Assembly: GCF_003668995.1 (NCBI RefSeq)
Contig: NZ_CP033068.1
Location: 62,001 to 126,000, forward strand
DNA: 64,000 nt
Origin: Flavobacterium sp. 140616W15
GTDB lineage: Bacteria; Bacteroidota; Bacteroidia; Flavobacteriales; Flavobacteriaceae
Direction of reading: 5' to 3'
Positions 38,706-46,189 of the stretch are shown here, in pieces; position 1 is the stretch's first letter, and every line of letters starts with the position of its first letter. The translations under genes and the position numbers were made by a program. The notes beneath the pieces were generated by a model. That model was not told the DNA's origin. It saw nothing but the letters and a program-made list of their open reading frames with translations, and searched no databases.

Positions 38706-38957
38706 ATTGAGTTGTCTTGAAAAAAGTTTACAAAGTTTGTTAAAAACAAGTACTTAAGAAATTTAGCATGATAAAACCTGTAAGGTTAGATTGGTTGCGC
38801 CATAGCTTTGCTATCCATTTACTTGAAAGCAAAACTGACTTAAGATATATCTAAGAATTATTAGATTATCAAATTTGCAAGACCTCCGAAATTTGTACCA
38901 TGTTAGTATGAAAGGTATTCAATAAATAAAAAGTCCGCTTGATGATTTATGAAATAA
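38706..38957 (+). pseudogene. Tyrosine recombinase (phage/integron-type integrase) C-terminal remnant
   Basis: Frame from 38768 reads LRHSFAIHLLESKTDLRYI, then a stop, then ELLDYQICKTSEICT, more stops, and KVRLMI; this aligns with the box II region of Bacteroidota tyrosine recombinases (LRHSFATHLLE.GTDLRYIQ, ELLGH.SSKTTEIYTHV...IKSPLD). A second frame upstream (EKSLQSLLKTST...) continues the match, implying a frameshift near 38790. The GH histidine and the catalytic Tyr are replaced (Asp-Tyr; Cys), so it is dead. Nothing of the N-terminal two thirds remains. Confidence 0.8.
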
Positions 38958-39096
38958 AAATCCTATTTTTGAACAAATAAATACTGATATTTATCAGATA
39001 TCTCGACCCCATTTAGGGTAGATAAGTCGGATGTCGTCAGACATATATACAAGTTGTGTGTCATTTTAGCCAAAAAATGGAAAAAAGAATTTATTT
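38958..39096. other. Sequence following the recombinase remnant
   Basis: No gene. GATATTTATCAGATATC and GGATGTCGTCAGACATATAT lie here just before the next cassette-like gene. I recall similar DNA downstream of intact Flavobacterium integrases, but cannot verify it; an att-like role is only a guess. Confidence 0.3.
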
Positions 39097-40057
39097 ATGG
39101 AACAAAAAAATAATCAAGAAAATAAAATAAACTATTTCGTTAGAACTCTAATTGTTGTTCTTGGAATTTTAATTGCTTCATTAATTATTTCTCGATTTTA
39201 TATTTTCGAGCCAAAAGGAGAAATCTCAAATGGAATAATAATCCTCATCAGTCTTTTAATAATCCTCTTTTTAAGTGAAATTTTTGACAGTTTTTCTTTA
39301 GGTCAATTTCTAACACTTAAAAGAACAATTTCTGAGAAAAACGAAAAAATTGTTGAGTTAAAAGAAAGCAATGACAAACTTTTAAATATTGTAATTTCAA
39401 ACAATAACTTGTCTCAAAAATCCTCAATGACAAATTTTACAGGAATAAGTCCTGAAGAATTTGCAAAATCAATAATTTCAGTAGTAAAAGCAAGCAAAGA
39501 AACAACAGATAATGAAGAAAACAGAAAAGAAAAAATTGCTGAAATAGTTGTTGAAGAAGAAGAGAAAAATGGACCACAACAAACTGCACGAAGAAGAATT
39601 AATTTGCAAAAGTTAGAGGAAGTTGTATTGTTGAAATTTATAGAAAATAAAGATTTAAGAAAATTTAGTTTTATTGAAAACGCACAAATATTAATGCCTC
39701 AGAAGGAAATTGACCCTATTAGTCATTTTAATCCGATATTTGATGGTTATGTTGAAACTGAAAATTATGAAATGTTTATTGAAATTAAATTACGAAATTC
39801 ACCGTTAATAATTTTTCGCGAAAGATTATATGTAATGTTATCAAAACTATTTTATTATAGACAGGCAAAAAAAAACAAATGCCTATTTAAATTTAATTTT
39901 AGTTGATAGACCAATAACAACAGGAGAAAGAGATTATGGTAGTTATGAAAACAAATTAATTATCGAATTCGAACCAGCGGTAAGAATGGGGTTATTGAAA
40001 ATTGAATATATCCAATTATCAGAAGAAGAAATGGCAAATGGATTATATCGAGAATAA
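39097..40057 (+). CDS. Membrane-anchored PD-(D/E)XK-nuclease-like protein (frameshifted)
   Basis: As written the frame stops after 269 residues, but the +1 frame continues in good coding sequence (NAYLNLILVDRPITTGERDY...EEMANGLYRE) to a stop at 40055-40057. The switch falls in an A9 run at 39867-39875; eight A's would give one protein of about 319 residues. Two transmembrane helices (residues 12-35 and 44-60) are followed by a coiled coil and a C-terminal domain with IFDGYVETENYEMFIEIKL, matching the D...ExK core of PD-(D/E)XK nucleases. It could be a defence or repair factor. Sequencing error, phase variation and decay are all possible. Confidence 0.6.
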
Positions 40058-40077
40058 AAAAACGAATGCACAACAGC

Positions 40078-40166
40078 TACTACAACGGATTTAGCCCCTG
40101 ATGGCTCCGATATGTAGACAACGATAGCGCAGATTTGCAATCTGTGCCCACAAAGAGAATCAGAAA
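40078..40166 (+). repeat. TACTACA copy E (left end) joined to a REP-like module
   Basis: CTACTACAACGGATTTAG begins 20 bp after the stop above and is cut short. It is followed by CTCCGATATGTAGACAACGA and the palindrome GCGCAGATT-TGC-AATCTGTGC (40127-40147), then CAAAGAGAATCAGAAA. The last 61 nt recur at 41824-41884 with three differences. Confidence 0.75.
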
Positions 40167-40171
40167 GGTAG

Positions 40172-40210
40172 AAAACAAAAAAGCTCCAGATTTCTCTGAA
40201 GCTTTGGCTA
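40172..40210. repeat. Terminator block, copy 7
   Basis: GCTCCAGATTTCTCTGAAGC hairpin followed by TTTGGCTAACTGAACGAG; the tRNA-like tail is almost gone. It terminates the convergent azoreductase-like gene. Confidence 0.6.
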
Positions 40211-40237
40211 ACTGAACGAGATGCTGAAACATTAGTA

Positions 40238-40858
40238 TTAATTTGGAAACCATCTGTCAATCAAAGTTTTTATTTCCAATTTCGCATTTTCAAGAATTGA
40301 ATTTAATTGGTCTCTATTTTGGTCAACCCCAAAAGCAGAAATCTGTTCAGAAGAGATACCCATAAAATCAAAATTTTGTTTTATTGTAGATGAAGCAAAT
40401 TCCTTGATATTATCGGAATTATTGTAATCGAATCCACTAACTATTATTGATAAAGCTTTTTTATTTTTACAAAGACCACTAAAGCCTGTTTCAGGGCTAA
40501 AAGAAAATGTCTTATCACTAACGACAATAGCATCTATCCAAGCCTTTACTGTTGCTGGCATTGTAAAATTGTAAATAGGAAAAGCCAATACAATATTATC
40601 AACTTCAATAACTTCATCTATAAGTTTATGATGATTAGATAGCGTTAATAGCTCTGTTTCTGAAAAGTCTCTTTTACCCATATTCCATTCCATTATTAAA
40701 TTCAAATTTTTCTCTAATAATAATTCTGGTGGAGTTGCGGCTAAATTTAGATGTTTTATTTCTGTTTTTCCTTTTGCTAGTTCCACAAACTCATCAAATA
40801 AAATTTGGGTGTAAGAGCCTTTTTTAGGTGCATAGTTTATTACTAATGTTTTTGTCAT
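40238..40858 (-). CDS. FMN-dependent NAD(P)H oxidoreductase (AzoR/flavodoxin-like)
   Basis: The 206-residue protein has a flavodoxin-like fold: VINYAPKKGSYTQILFDEFV (FMN phosphate loop), AFPIYNFTMPATVKAWIDAIV (the conserved P-x-Y-N-F/W-x-x-P segment of AcpD/AzoR) and TFSFSPETGFSGLCKNKKAL. Such enzymes reduce quinones, azo dyes or nitroaromatics with FMN and NAD(P)H. It is divergent from a LysR regulator, the usual arrangement for inducible oxidoreductases. Confidence 0.85.
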   Translation of the reverse strand: MTKTLVINYAPKKGSYTQILFDEFVELAKGKTEIKHLNLAATPPELLLEKNLNLIMEWNMGKRDFSETELLTLSNHHKLIDEVIEVDNIVLAFPIYNFTMPATVKAWIDAIVVSDKTFSFSPETGFSGLCKNKKALSIIVSGFDYNNSDNIKEFASSTIKQNFDFMGISSEQISAFGVDQNRDQLNSILENAKLEIKTLIDRWFPN

Positions 40859-40869
40859 CTTTTTTTTAA

Positions 40870-40892
40870 CAAATATAGAGTCAATGCATTGA
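40870..40892 (-). promoter_or_regulatory. azoR-like promoter with LysR operator candidate
   Basis: On the minus strand TATATTTG (complement of 40870-40877) is a perfect -7 element 12 nt before the start codon. Next to it lies a 12-bp perfect palindrome TCAATGCATTGA (40881-40892), a likely binding site for the divergent LysR protein. Confidence 0.5.
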
Positions 40893-40933
40893 TAATTTTA
40901 ATTATTTTTGTTTGCTTATTTATAATATATGTT

Positions 40934-41836
40934 ATGATTAATTTAGAATGGTTGAGAACTTTTAGCGCTATATATGAATGTAAAAATATAACAGAAGCTT
41001 CAAAAAAATTAAACATGACTCAACCTGGAGTTAGTAAACATTTATCTGCCCTAGAAAGCCATATTGGAAAAAAACTATTTGAAAGAACTACTCGGAAATT
41101 AGCGCCTACTGAATATGGGAAATTTTTATATTCACAAATTAATAATCCATTAAGTGAATTAGAAAAAGTAGAATATTATTCAAGTCAAAGAACAAAAAAA
41201 CAACGATCTGCAATAACTATTGGTTGTACCACAGACTTTTTCAGAAAAGAATTAATACATCATATTTATTCTTTTGACATGTATATAGTGACCCAATTTG
41301 GAAATGAAAAAGAATTGATTGAAGCTCTTGAAATGGAAAAAATTCAATTATTGGTTGGAATAAATAAACACAATACTTACGACCATCAATTCACATACTT
41401 AAAGAATGAAGAGTTAGAATTAATTTGCTCCAATTCCATTGTTATTCCAGAGAATATTGAAAAAAATGATAAGCAATTCATCACATGGCTACAAAATCAA
41501 ACTTGGTTTACATATGACAATAACCAAAATGATATAAAAAAATTCTGGGATTCTACATTTAATACTAATCCTAGAATAGTTCCAAGATATATTTTACCCT
41601 CTTATTTGGATATAATAGAAGCTTTAAAAAATAATAGCGGATTTAGTGTAGTTCCTAAACATTTATGTGATGAAGAGTTAGACAAAGAATTAATTAAAAC
41701 ACCAATTAAGTCTTCTAAAATAATAGAGCAAAAACTATTTTATTCATTCAAGCTGAAGAATAATAACTTGAAAGAAATTAACCTTTTTATAGAGAAGATG
41801 AAAGAAACTAATTTACCCGATTTCTCCGATATCTAG
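40934..41836 (+). CDS. LysR family transcriptional regulator
   Basis: About 300 residues from the ATG of MINLEWLRTFSAIYECKN; an upstream hydrophobic extension from an earlier ATG overlaps the operator and is rejected. The winged HTH (residues 1-60) reads ITEASKKLNMTQPGVSKHLSALESHIGKKLFERTTRKLAPTEYG; the effector domain follows. It probably controls the divergent oxidoreductase. The last six codons (FSDI and stop) lie inside a repeated module, so the native 3' end may have been replaced. Confidence 0.88.
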   Translation: MINLEWLRTFSAIYECKNITEASKKLNMTQPGVSKHLSALESHIGKKLFERTTRKLAPTEYGKFLYSQINNPLSELEKVEYYSSQRTKKQRSAITIGCTTDFFRKELIHHIYSFDMYIVTQFGNEKELIEALEMEKIQLLVGINKHNTYDHQFTYLKNEELELICSNSIVIPENIEKNDKQFITWLQNQTWFTYDNNQNDIKKFWDSTFNTNPRIVPRYILPSYLDIIEALKNNSGFSVVPKHLCDEELDKELIKTPIKSSKIIEQKLFYSFKLKNNNLKEINLFIEKMKETNLPDFSDI

Positions 41837-41884
41837 ACGACGATAGCGCAGATTTGCAATCTGTGCCCGCAAAGAGAATCAGAA
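41824..41884. repeat. REP-like module, copy 2, overlapping the LysR stop codon
   Basis: CTCCGATATCTAGACGACGA, the palindrome GCGCAGATT-TGC-AATCTGTGC and CCCGCAAAGAGAATCAGAA; 58 of 61 bases match 40105-40165. The TAG of the LysR gene is part of the repeat. Confidence 0.8.
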
Positions 41885-41890
41885 TTATAA

Positions 41891-41958
41891 AAACAAAAAA
41901 AACTCCTGATTTCTCTGAAGCTTTGTCTTGGTAGCGGGAACAGGAATCGAGCTCGATA
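41891..41958. repeat. Terminator + tRNA-fMet 3'-end fragment, copy 8
   Basis: Degraded hairpin (CTCCTGATTTCTCTGAAG) then TTTGTCTTGGTAGCGGGAAC and AGGAATCGAGCTCG. Positions 41931-41955 match tRNA-fMet 3' DNA at 21 of 25 bases (acceptor plus T arm). Same orientation as the tRNA. Confidence 0.85.
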
Positions 41959-41985
41959 CTGGCTATTGAAGGTTTAGTTTATTTT

Positions 41986-42090
41986 CTACTACAGCGGATT
42001 TAGTCAATTGGCTTAATGGAAAGTTGGTTTTGTATTTGGATGTTTTGGTAAATCTAAATAATGAGCTTTAGTTTAATATGAAACTTGATG
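41986..42090 (+). repeat. TACTACA repeat, copy C (internally deleted)
   Basis: CTACTACAGCGGATTTAGTC then AATTGGCTTAATGGAAAGTT, GGTTTTGTATTTGGATG, and a right part resembling copy A (GGTAAATCTAAATAATGAGC). The GTTTGCTATTG inner arm is missing. Confidence 0.6.
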
Positions 42091-42139
42091 TATCAAATGG
42101 GCGTTGATATATTTTAGAGAAACAAAATAAAATTAAAAA

Positions 42140-43174
42140 ATGAATCTAAACTTAAACTGTTTTAATACAAAAATTCTAATTAGTAATGAAAACATAATTG
42201 GAATGGATTTAATTAATTTCAAACATCAAATTGCTTTAGTTACAGTTGATAACTTATGTAGGTTGTTTTTAAAAGTTTTTGATATTGAAAATGGAGATTT
42301 TGTCGATATTATTTCGTTAAATGATTTTCATGGAAATCCAAAAGATTTTAATCTTTTTAATAATGTTAATAAATCTTCAAATGATTATTATTCCCGTTCT
42401 CTCTATCTTAATGATAAAATTTTATGTAAAGTAAATAAGTTTAATTCTTTATCAAATAATAATTTTTATTTACACCTGACAATTGAAGGAGGCGATTGGC
42501 ATATAGAAATTGACCCAAATGGAAACGTCATAAAAAAGATTGAAGATGATGTTCAAAAAAGAGTTGAATTTTATTGTGATCAAAACTATATAATATTTGA
42601 TATTGAAAATTTTAAAGAACATAAGCTATTCGAGTTTTTTGACATTTTTTTTGAAAGTGATGATTTCTCATATAATCGTGTAATGGATAACTATGTGTTC
42701 AGTCTTTTTCTATCATCAGATAATAAAAAACTAGGTTTTATTTATTTTAATAAGGATGATAATAGTCCAAGAGGAAATTATTCAGTATTTGAAGTCAGTG
42801 ATTTTAATAATCCCCAATTAATTTTTTCTTACCGAATTGACGAATGCGGAAATGGACATAGATTTAATTCTGATAATAACAAAATAGTCTATAGGCTACA
42901 TGACGAAGTAGTTATTAGAGAATTAGATAATAATAAATTTGAAAAAGAAATTAGAATTGAAACCAATATTTTAAAGGATACTTATCATTGTCAAGGGGTA
43001 TACAATATTAAAAATTTCATAGTAGAGGTTTATTATAATAAATTTTATTTTTTGAACATTAATACCAAAGAATACTTTTTAGTAGGAAGAGAAGTTGGTT
43101 CAACGTATTGTATTAAAGAAGATAAGATATTTTATACAGAAGGAACTAAATTGAAAATGATAACTATAGATTAA
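42140..43174 (+). CDS. Hypothetical protein, possible beta-propeller
   Basis: Not recognised. The 344-residue protein is unusually rich in Asn, Asp and Phe, with no signal peptide. Repeating short beta-strand blocks (FKHQIALVTVDNLCRLFLKVFDIENGDF; KLGFIYFNKDDNSPRGNYSVFEVSDF; KIVYRLHDEVVIRELDNN) suggest a WD40/propeller-like fold. It lies between repeats C and D and next to a tRNA gene, in strongly AT-rich DNA, consistent with a transferred cassette. Confidence 0.6.
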   Translation: MNLNLNCFNTKILISNENIIGMDLINFKHQIALVTVDNLCRLFLKVFDIENGDFVDIISLNDFHGNPKDFNLFNNVNKSSNDYYSRSLYLNDKILCKVNKFNSLSNNNFYLHLTIEGGDWHIEIDPNGNVIKKIEDDVQKRVEFYCDQNYIIFDIENFKEHKLFEFFDIFFESDDFSYNRVMDNYVFSLFLSSDNKKLGFIYFNKDDNSPRGNYSVFEVSDFNNPQLIFSYRIDECGNGHRFNSDNNKIVYRLHDEVVIRELDNNKFEKEIRIETNILKDTYHCQGVYNIKNFIVEVYYNKFYFLNINTKEYFLVGREVGSTYCIKEDKIFYTEGTKLKMITID

Positions 43175-43193
43175 AAGAAAAATATCTAAAACA

Positions 43194-43254
43194 GATATAA
43201 TAACGAATTTAGCAATTGGCTTAATGTAAAGTTGGTTTCGTATTTGATATGATT
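43194..43254 (+). repeat. TACTACA repeat, copy D (left part)
   Basis: AACGAATTTAGCAATTGGCT then TAATGTAAAGTTGGTTTCGT and ATTTGATATGATTT; starts about 20 bp after the stop of the preceding gene. The right half is replaced by a REP-like palindrome. Confidence 0.62.
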
Positions 43255-43269
43255 TACTTCCCTTGCTGA

Positions 43270-43288
43270 CACGAGCGTCCCGCTCGTG
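43270..43288. repeat. REP-like palindrome CACGAGCG-TCC-CGCTCGTG
   Basis: Perfect 8-bp stem with 3-nt loop; GC-rich in AT-rich surroundings. A related GCGCTCGTGAACG motif occurs at about 36150. Such palindromes are typical of REP elements moved by Y1 (RAYT) transposases; none is present here. Confidence 0.65.
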
Positions 43289-43315
43289 AATACAAAGTGC
43301 TTCAAAGTAGTCGAA

Positions 43316-43356
43316 AACAAAAAAAGCTTCAGATTTCTCTGAAGCTTTTGTCTTAG
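43316..43356 (-). terminator. Terminator of tRNA-fMet
   Basis: AAAAGCTTCAGA-TTTC-TCTGAAGCTTTT hairpin directly downstream of the tRNA on the minus strand, with a T-run. This is the reference copy for the repeat blocks described to the left. Confidence 0.9.
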
Positions 43357-43429
43357 TAGCGGGAACAGGACTCGAACCTGTGACCTTCGGGTTATGAGCC
43401 CGACGAGCTGCCTACTGCTCTATCCCGCG
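43357..43429 (-). tRNA. Initiator tRNA-Met (CAT)
   Basis: A 73-nt cloverleaf on the minus strand. Acceptor CGCGGGA/TCCCGCT leaves a C1-U72 mismatch, and the anticodon stem ends in three G-C pairs (GGG/CCC around TCATAAC); both are hallmarks of initiator tRNA. T arm ACAGG-TTCGAGT-CCTGT. Discriminator A, CCA not encoded. Confidence 0.95.
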
Positions 43430-43441
43430 TTGTTTCGGGTG

Positions 43442-43476
43442 CAAAGGTATAACCAATTATTGGATATTTCAACAAA
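43442..43476 (-). promoter_or_regulatory. Promoter of tRNA-fMet
   Basis: On the minus strand TTG (complement of 43470-43472), 20 bp, TACCTTTG (complement of 43442-43449), 12 nt before the tRNA 5' end. Strong match to the Bacteroidota consensus. Confidence 0.75.
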
Positions 43477-43520
43477 AAATTAAAAAAATGTTTTTATTTT
43501 CTGTATTGGCTTGATATAAC

Positions 43521-43528
43521 TACCTTTG
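43521..43528 (+). promoter_or_regulatory. -7 element of the era promoter
   Basis: TACCTTTG in the context AACTACCTTTGCA, 19 bp before the era start codon. No good -33 element. Confidence 0.6.
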
Positions 43529-43547
43529 CAGAATAAATAATTCACAA

Positions 43548-44429
43548 ATGTCACATAAAGCAGGTTTCGTAAACATTATCGGAAATCCAAACGTTGGAAA
43601 ATCAACACTTATGAATGCTTTCGTTGGAGAACGATTGTCAATCATTACATCTAAAGCACAAACTACACGTCATAGAATTCTAGGAATCGTAAATGGAGAA
43701 GATTTTCAGTTAATCTTGTCTGATACTCCAGGAATCATCAAACCAGCATACGAAATGCAGGAATCGATGATGAACTTTGTAAAATCGGCTTTTGAAGATG
43801 CTGATATCCTAGTTTATATGGTTGAGATAGGGGAGCAGGAACTTAAGGATGAAGCATTCTTTAATAAAATCATCCATGCTAAAATTCCAGTATTGTTGTT
43901 ATTGAATAAAATCGATAATTCAAATCAGGAACAATTAGAAGAGCAAGTAGCTTTTTGGACTGCCAAAGTTCCTAATGCAGAGATTTTTCCAATTTCGGCA
44001 TTACAGAATTTTAATGTGCCTGAGGTTTTTGGAAGAATCATCGAATTATTACCAGAATCACCAGCATATTATCCAAAAGATCAATTGACAGACAAGCCGG
44101 AGCGTTTCTTTGTAAATGAAACTATCCGTGAAAAAATCTTGTTGAATTATAGTAAAGAGATTCCATATGCAGTAGAAATCGTAACTGAGGAATTTTTTGA
44201 AGATGAAAATATCATCCGAATTCGTTCTTTGATTATGGTGGAGCGCGATACACAAAAAGGAATTATCATCGGGCATAAAGGAGCTGCTTTGAAAAAGGTA
44301 GGAACAGAAGCTCGTGCCGATTTGGAGAAATTCTTCGGAAAACAAATTCACATCGAACTATATGTAAAAGTGAATAAAAACTGGAGAAGTAATGCTAATA
44401 TGCTAAAACGTTTTGGGTATAACCAATAG
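43548..44429 (+). CDS. era: GTPase Era
   Basis: A 293-residue GTPase with G1 GNPNVGKS (residues 12-19), G3 DTPGI, G4 NKID and a C-terminal KH domain with GIIIGHKGAALKKVG. Era binds the 3' end of 16S rRNA and helps assemble the 30S subunit. It is full length. It is divergent from tRNA-fMet and followed by der; the 280-bp gap has its own promoter, so the two are probably separate transcripts. Confidence 0.97.
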   Translation: MSHKAGFVNIIGNPNVGKSTLMNAFVGERLSIITSKAQTTRHRILGIVNGEDFQLILSDTPGIIKPAYEMQESMMNFVKSAFEDADILVYMVEIGEQELKDEAFFNKIIHAKIPVLLLLNKIDNSNQEQLEEQVAFWTAKVPNAEIFPISALQNFNVPEVFGRIIELLPESPAYYPKDQLTDKPERFFVNETIREKILLNYSKEIPYAVEIVTEEFFEDENIIRIRSLIMVERDTQKGIIIGHKGAALKKVGTEARADLEKFFGKQIHIELYVKVNKNWRSNANMLKRFGYNQ

Positions 44430-44590
44430 TTTTTGTTTAATTGTTAGTTTGTTTCAGGTTTCAAGTTTCAGGTTTGAAAATGTAATGTTTAGAATAAAAT
44501 TGAAAACTGGATTTTAGCCTGTAGGGATAGCTCCGAAAAGATAAAAAACATAGGTACTTAGAAACTTAGTGACTTAGCCACTTTTTTAAC

Positions 44591-44598
44591 TACCTTTG
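44591..44598 (+). promoter_or_regulatory. -7 element of the der promoter
   Basis: TACCTTTG in AACTACCTTTGCA, the same 13-mer as before era. It would give a leader of about 105 nt. The preceding DNA (about 44545-44585) is a degenerate CTTAGNNA tract. Confidence 0.55.
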
Positions 44599-44677
44599 CA
44601 AAAAATTAAAATAAAGTATTTTGGATTACAAGTGATTAGGCTTTTAGGAGACTGAGAATTTGAAATCTAAAATCTGA

Positions 44678-44695
44678 TCCCGATAGCTATCGGGA
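44678..44695. repeat. 18-bp palindrome TCCCGATAGCTATCGGGA
   Basis: Perfect palindrome 15 bp before the der start codon, inside the der leader. It is probably a REP-type insertion that could also fold in the mRNA. Confidence 0.7.
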
Positions 44696-44710
44696 CTAAA
44701 ACAAAAAAAA

Positions 44711-46021
44711 ATGAATAACATTGTTGCGATAGTAGGAAGACCTAATGTAGGGAAATCAACCCTTTTTAATAGGCTGATACAAAGAAGAGAAGCTATTGTA
44801 GATTCAGTTTCGGGAGTGACCCGTGATAGAAACTATGGTAAAAGCGAGTGGAACGGAAAAGAATTTTCTGTAATTGATACTGGAGGATATGTTCGCGGAA
44901 GTGATGACGTATTTGAAGGAGAGATCCGCAAACAAGTAGAATTAGCTATTGACGAAGCTGATGTAATTATTTTTGTAGTTGATGTTGAAGAAGGCATCAC
45001 TCCAATGGATGATATTGTTGCTCGTTTGTTACGTAAAGTTACTAAGCCAGTTTTATTGGCCGTAAATAAGGTAGATAATGCCATGCGTGAGAAAGATGCT
45101 ATTGAGTTTTATAACCTAGGTTTAGGTGAGTATTTTACTTTTGCTAGTATTTCAGGAAGTGGAACTGGAGATTTATTAGATGCTTTAATTGAATCTTTTC
45201 CAGTAAAACCAGAACCAGTTCAGGAAGAGGTTGTTTTGCCTCGTTTTGCGGTTGTGGGACGTCCTAATGCAGGAAAATCAAGTTTTATCAATGCATTAAT
45301 TGGTAAAGAACGTTTTATGGTAACTGATATTGCGGGAACAACTCGTGATGCGATTGATACTAAATTTGACCGTTTTGGTTTTGAATTTAATTTGGTTGAT
45401 ACTGCGGGAATCCGTCGTAAAGCTAAAGTAAAGGAAGATTTAGAGTTTTACTCAGTAATGCGTTCAGTTCGTGCAATTGAGCATGCAGATATCTGTATTT
45501 TGGTTATCGATGCAACTCGTGGATTTGAAGGTCAGGATCAGAGTATTTTCTGGCTGGCAGAGAAAAACCGTAAAGGGGTTGTAATCTTAGTTAATAAGTG
45601 GGATTTAGTAGAGAAAGATACTATGTCAACTCGTGATTACGAAGAGAAAATCAAAAAAGAATTAATGCCTTTTACTGATGTGCCTATTCTTTTTGTTTCA
45701 GCTTTAACAAAACAACGTTTGTTGAAAGCATTAGAGGCAACAGTTCAGGTTTATGAAAACAGACAACAAAGAATACCTACATCTAAATTTAATGAATTTA
45801 TGTTGAAGGTAATCGAAGCATATCCACCACCAGCAACTAAAGGAAAATATGTAAAAATTAAGTATTGTATGCAGTTGCCAACACCAACGCCTCAGTTTGT
45901 GTTTTTTGCAAATATGCCACAATACGTTAAAGAACCATATAAGAGATATCTTGAAAATAAGATTAGAGAAAACTGGGACTTCTCAGGAGTACCAATCGAT
46001 ATTTATATTAGAGAGAAATAA
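44711..46021 (+). CDS. der: GTPase Der (EngA), ribosome assembly
   Basis: A 436-residue double GTPase. The first G domain has GRPNVGKS (residues 8-15), DTGG and NKVD; the second has GRPNAGKS (near residue 180), DTAGIRRK and NKWD; a KH-like C-terminal domain follows ([17 protein letters not shown]). Der is essential for 50S subunit maturation. Full length, with its own terminator. Confidence 0.97.
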   Translation: MNNIVAIVGRPNVGKSTLFNRLIQRREAIVDSVSGVTRDRNYGKSEWNGKEFSVIDTGGYVRGSDDVFEGEIRKQVELAIDEADVIIFVVDVEEGITPMDDIVARLLRKVTKPVLLAVNKVDNAMREKDAIEFYNLGLGEYFTFASISGSGTGDLLDALIESFPVKPEPVQEEVVLPRFAVVGRPNAGKSSFINALIGKERFMVTDIAGTTRDAIDTKFDRFGFEFNLVDTAGIRRKAKVKEDLEFYSVMRSVRAIEHADICILVIDATRGFEGQDQSIFWLAEKNRKGVVILVNKWDLVEKDTMSTRDYEEKIKKELMPFTDVPILFVSALTKQRLLKALEATVQVYENRQQRIPTSKFNEFMLKVIEAYPPPATKGKYVKIKYCMQLPTPTPQFVFFANMPQYVKEPYKRYLENKIRENWDFSGVPIDIYIREK

Positions 46022-46028
46022 TAAAAAG

Positions 46029-46056
46029 AAATCCCGAGAAATCGGGATTTTTTTAT
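46029..46056 (+). terminator. Terminator of der
   Basis: AAATCCCGA-GAAA-TCGGGATTT followed by T residues, 7 bp after the stop codon. Confidence 0.92.
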
Positions 46057-46098
46057 GGAATGAAGTGCGATCGTGAAATATTTATATCTTTAGTAAGT

Positions 46099-46106
46099 TA
46101 TCTTTG
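46099..46106 (+). promoter_or_regulatory. -7 element before the outer-membrane protein gene
   Basis: TATCTTTG matches TANNTTTG, 84 bp before the start codon. No clear -33 element. Confidence 0.35.
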
Positions 46107-46189
46107 TTTAGAAAATTATTTGTCTAACAAAAAAATAGATTAAACCTTTGGCTGTTTTTTTGAGTCTTACACTATTAAAAAATTCTTTC

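Noticed and set aside
40889..40933. N-terminal hydrophobic extension of the LysR protein
   Set aside because: It would place a membrane-like segment before the HTH and overlaps the operator palindrome; the internal ATG gives the normal LysR start.
46148..46189. TTG-initiated extension of the large outer-membrane protein
   Set aside because: The downstream ATG begins a clean signal peptide; the extension would spoil it.
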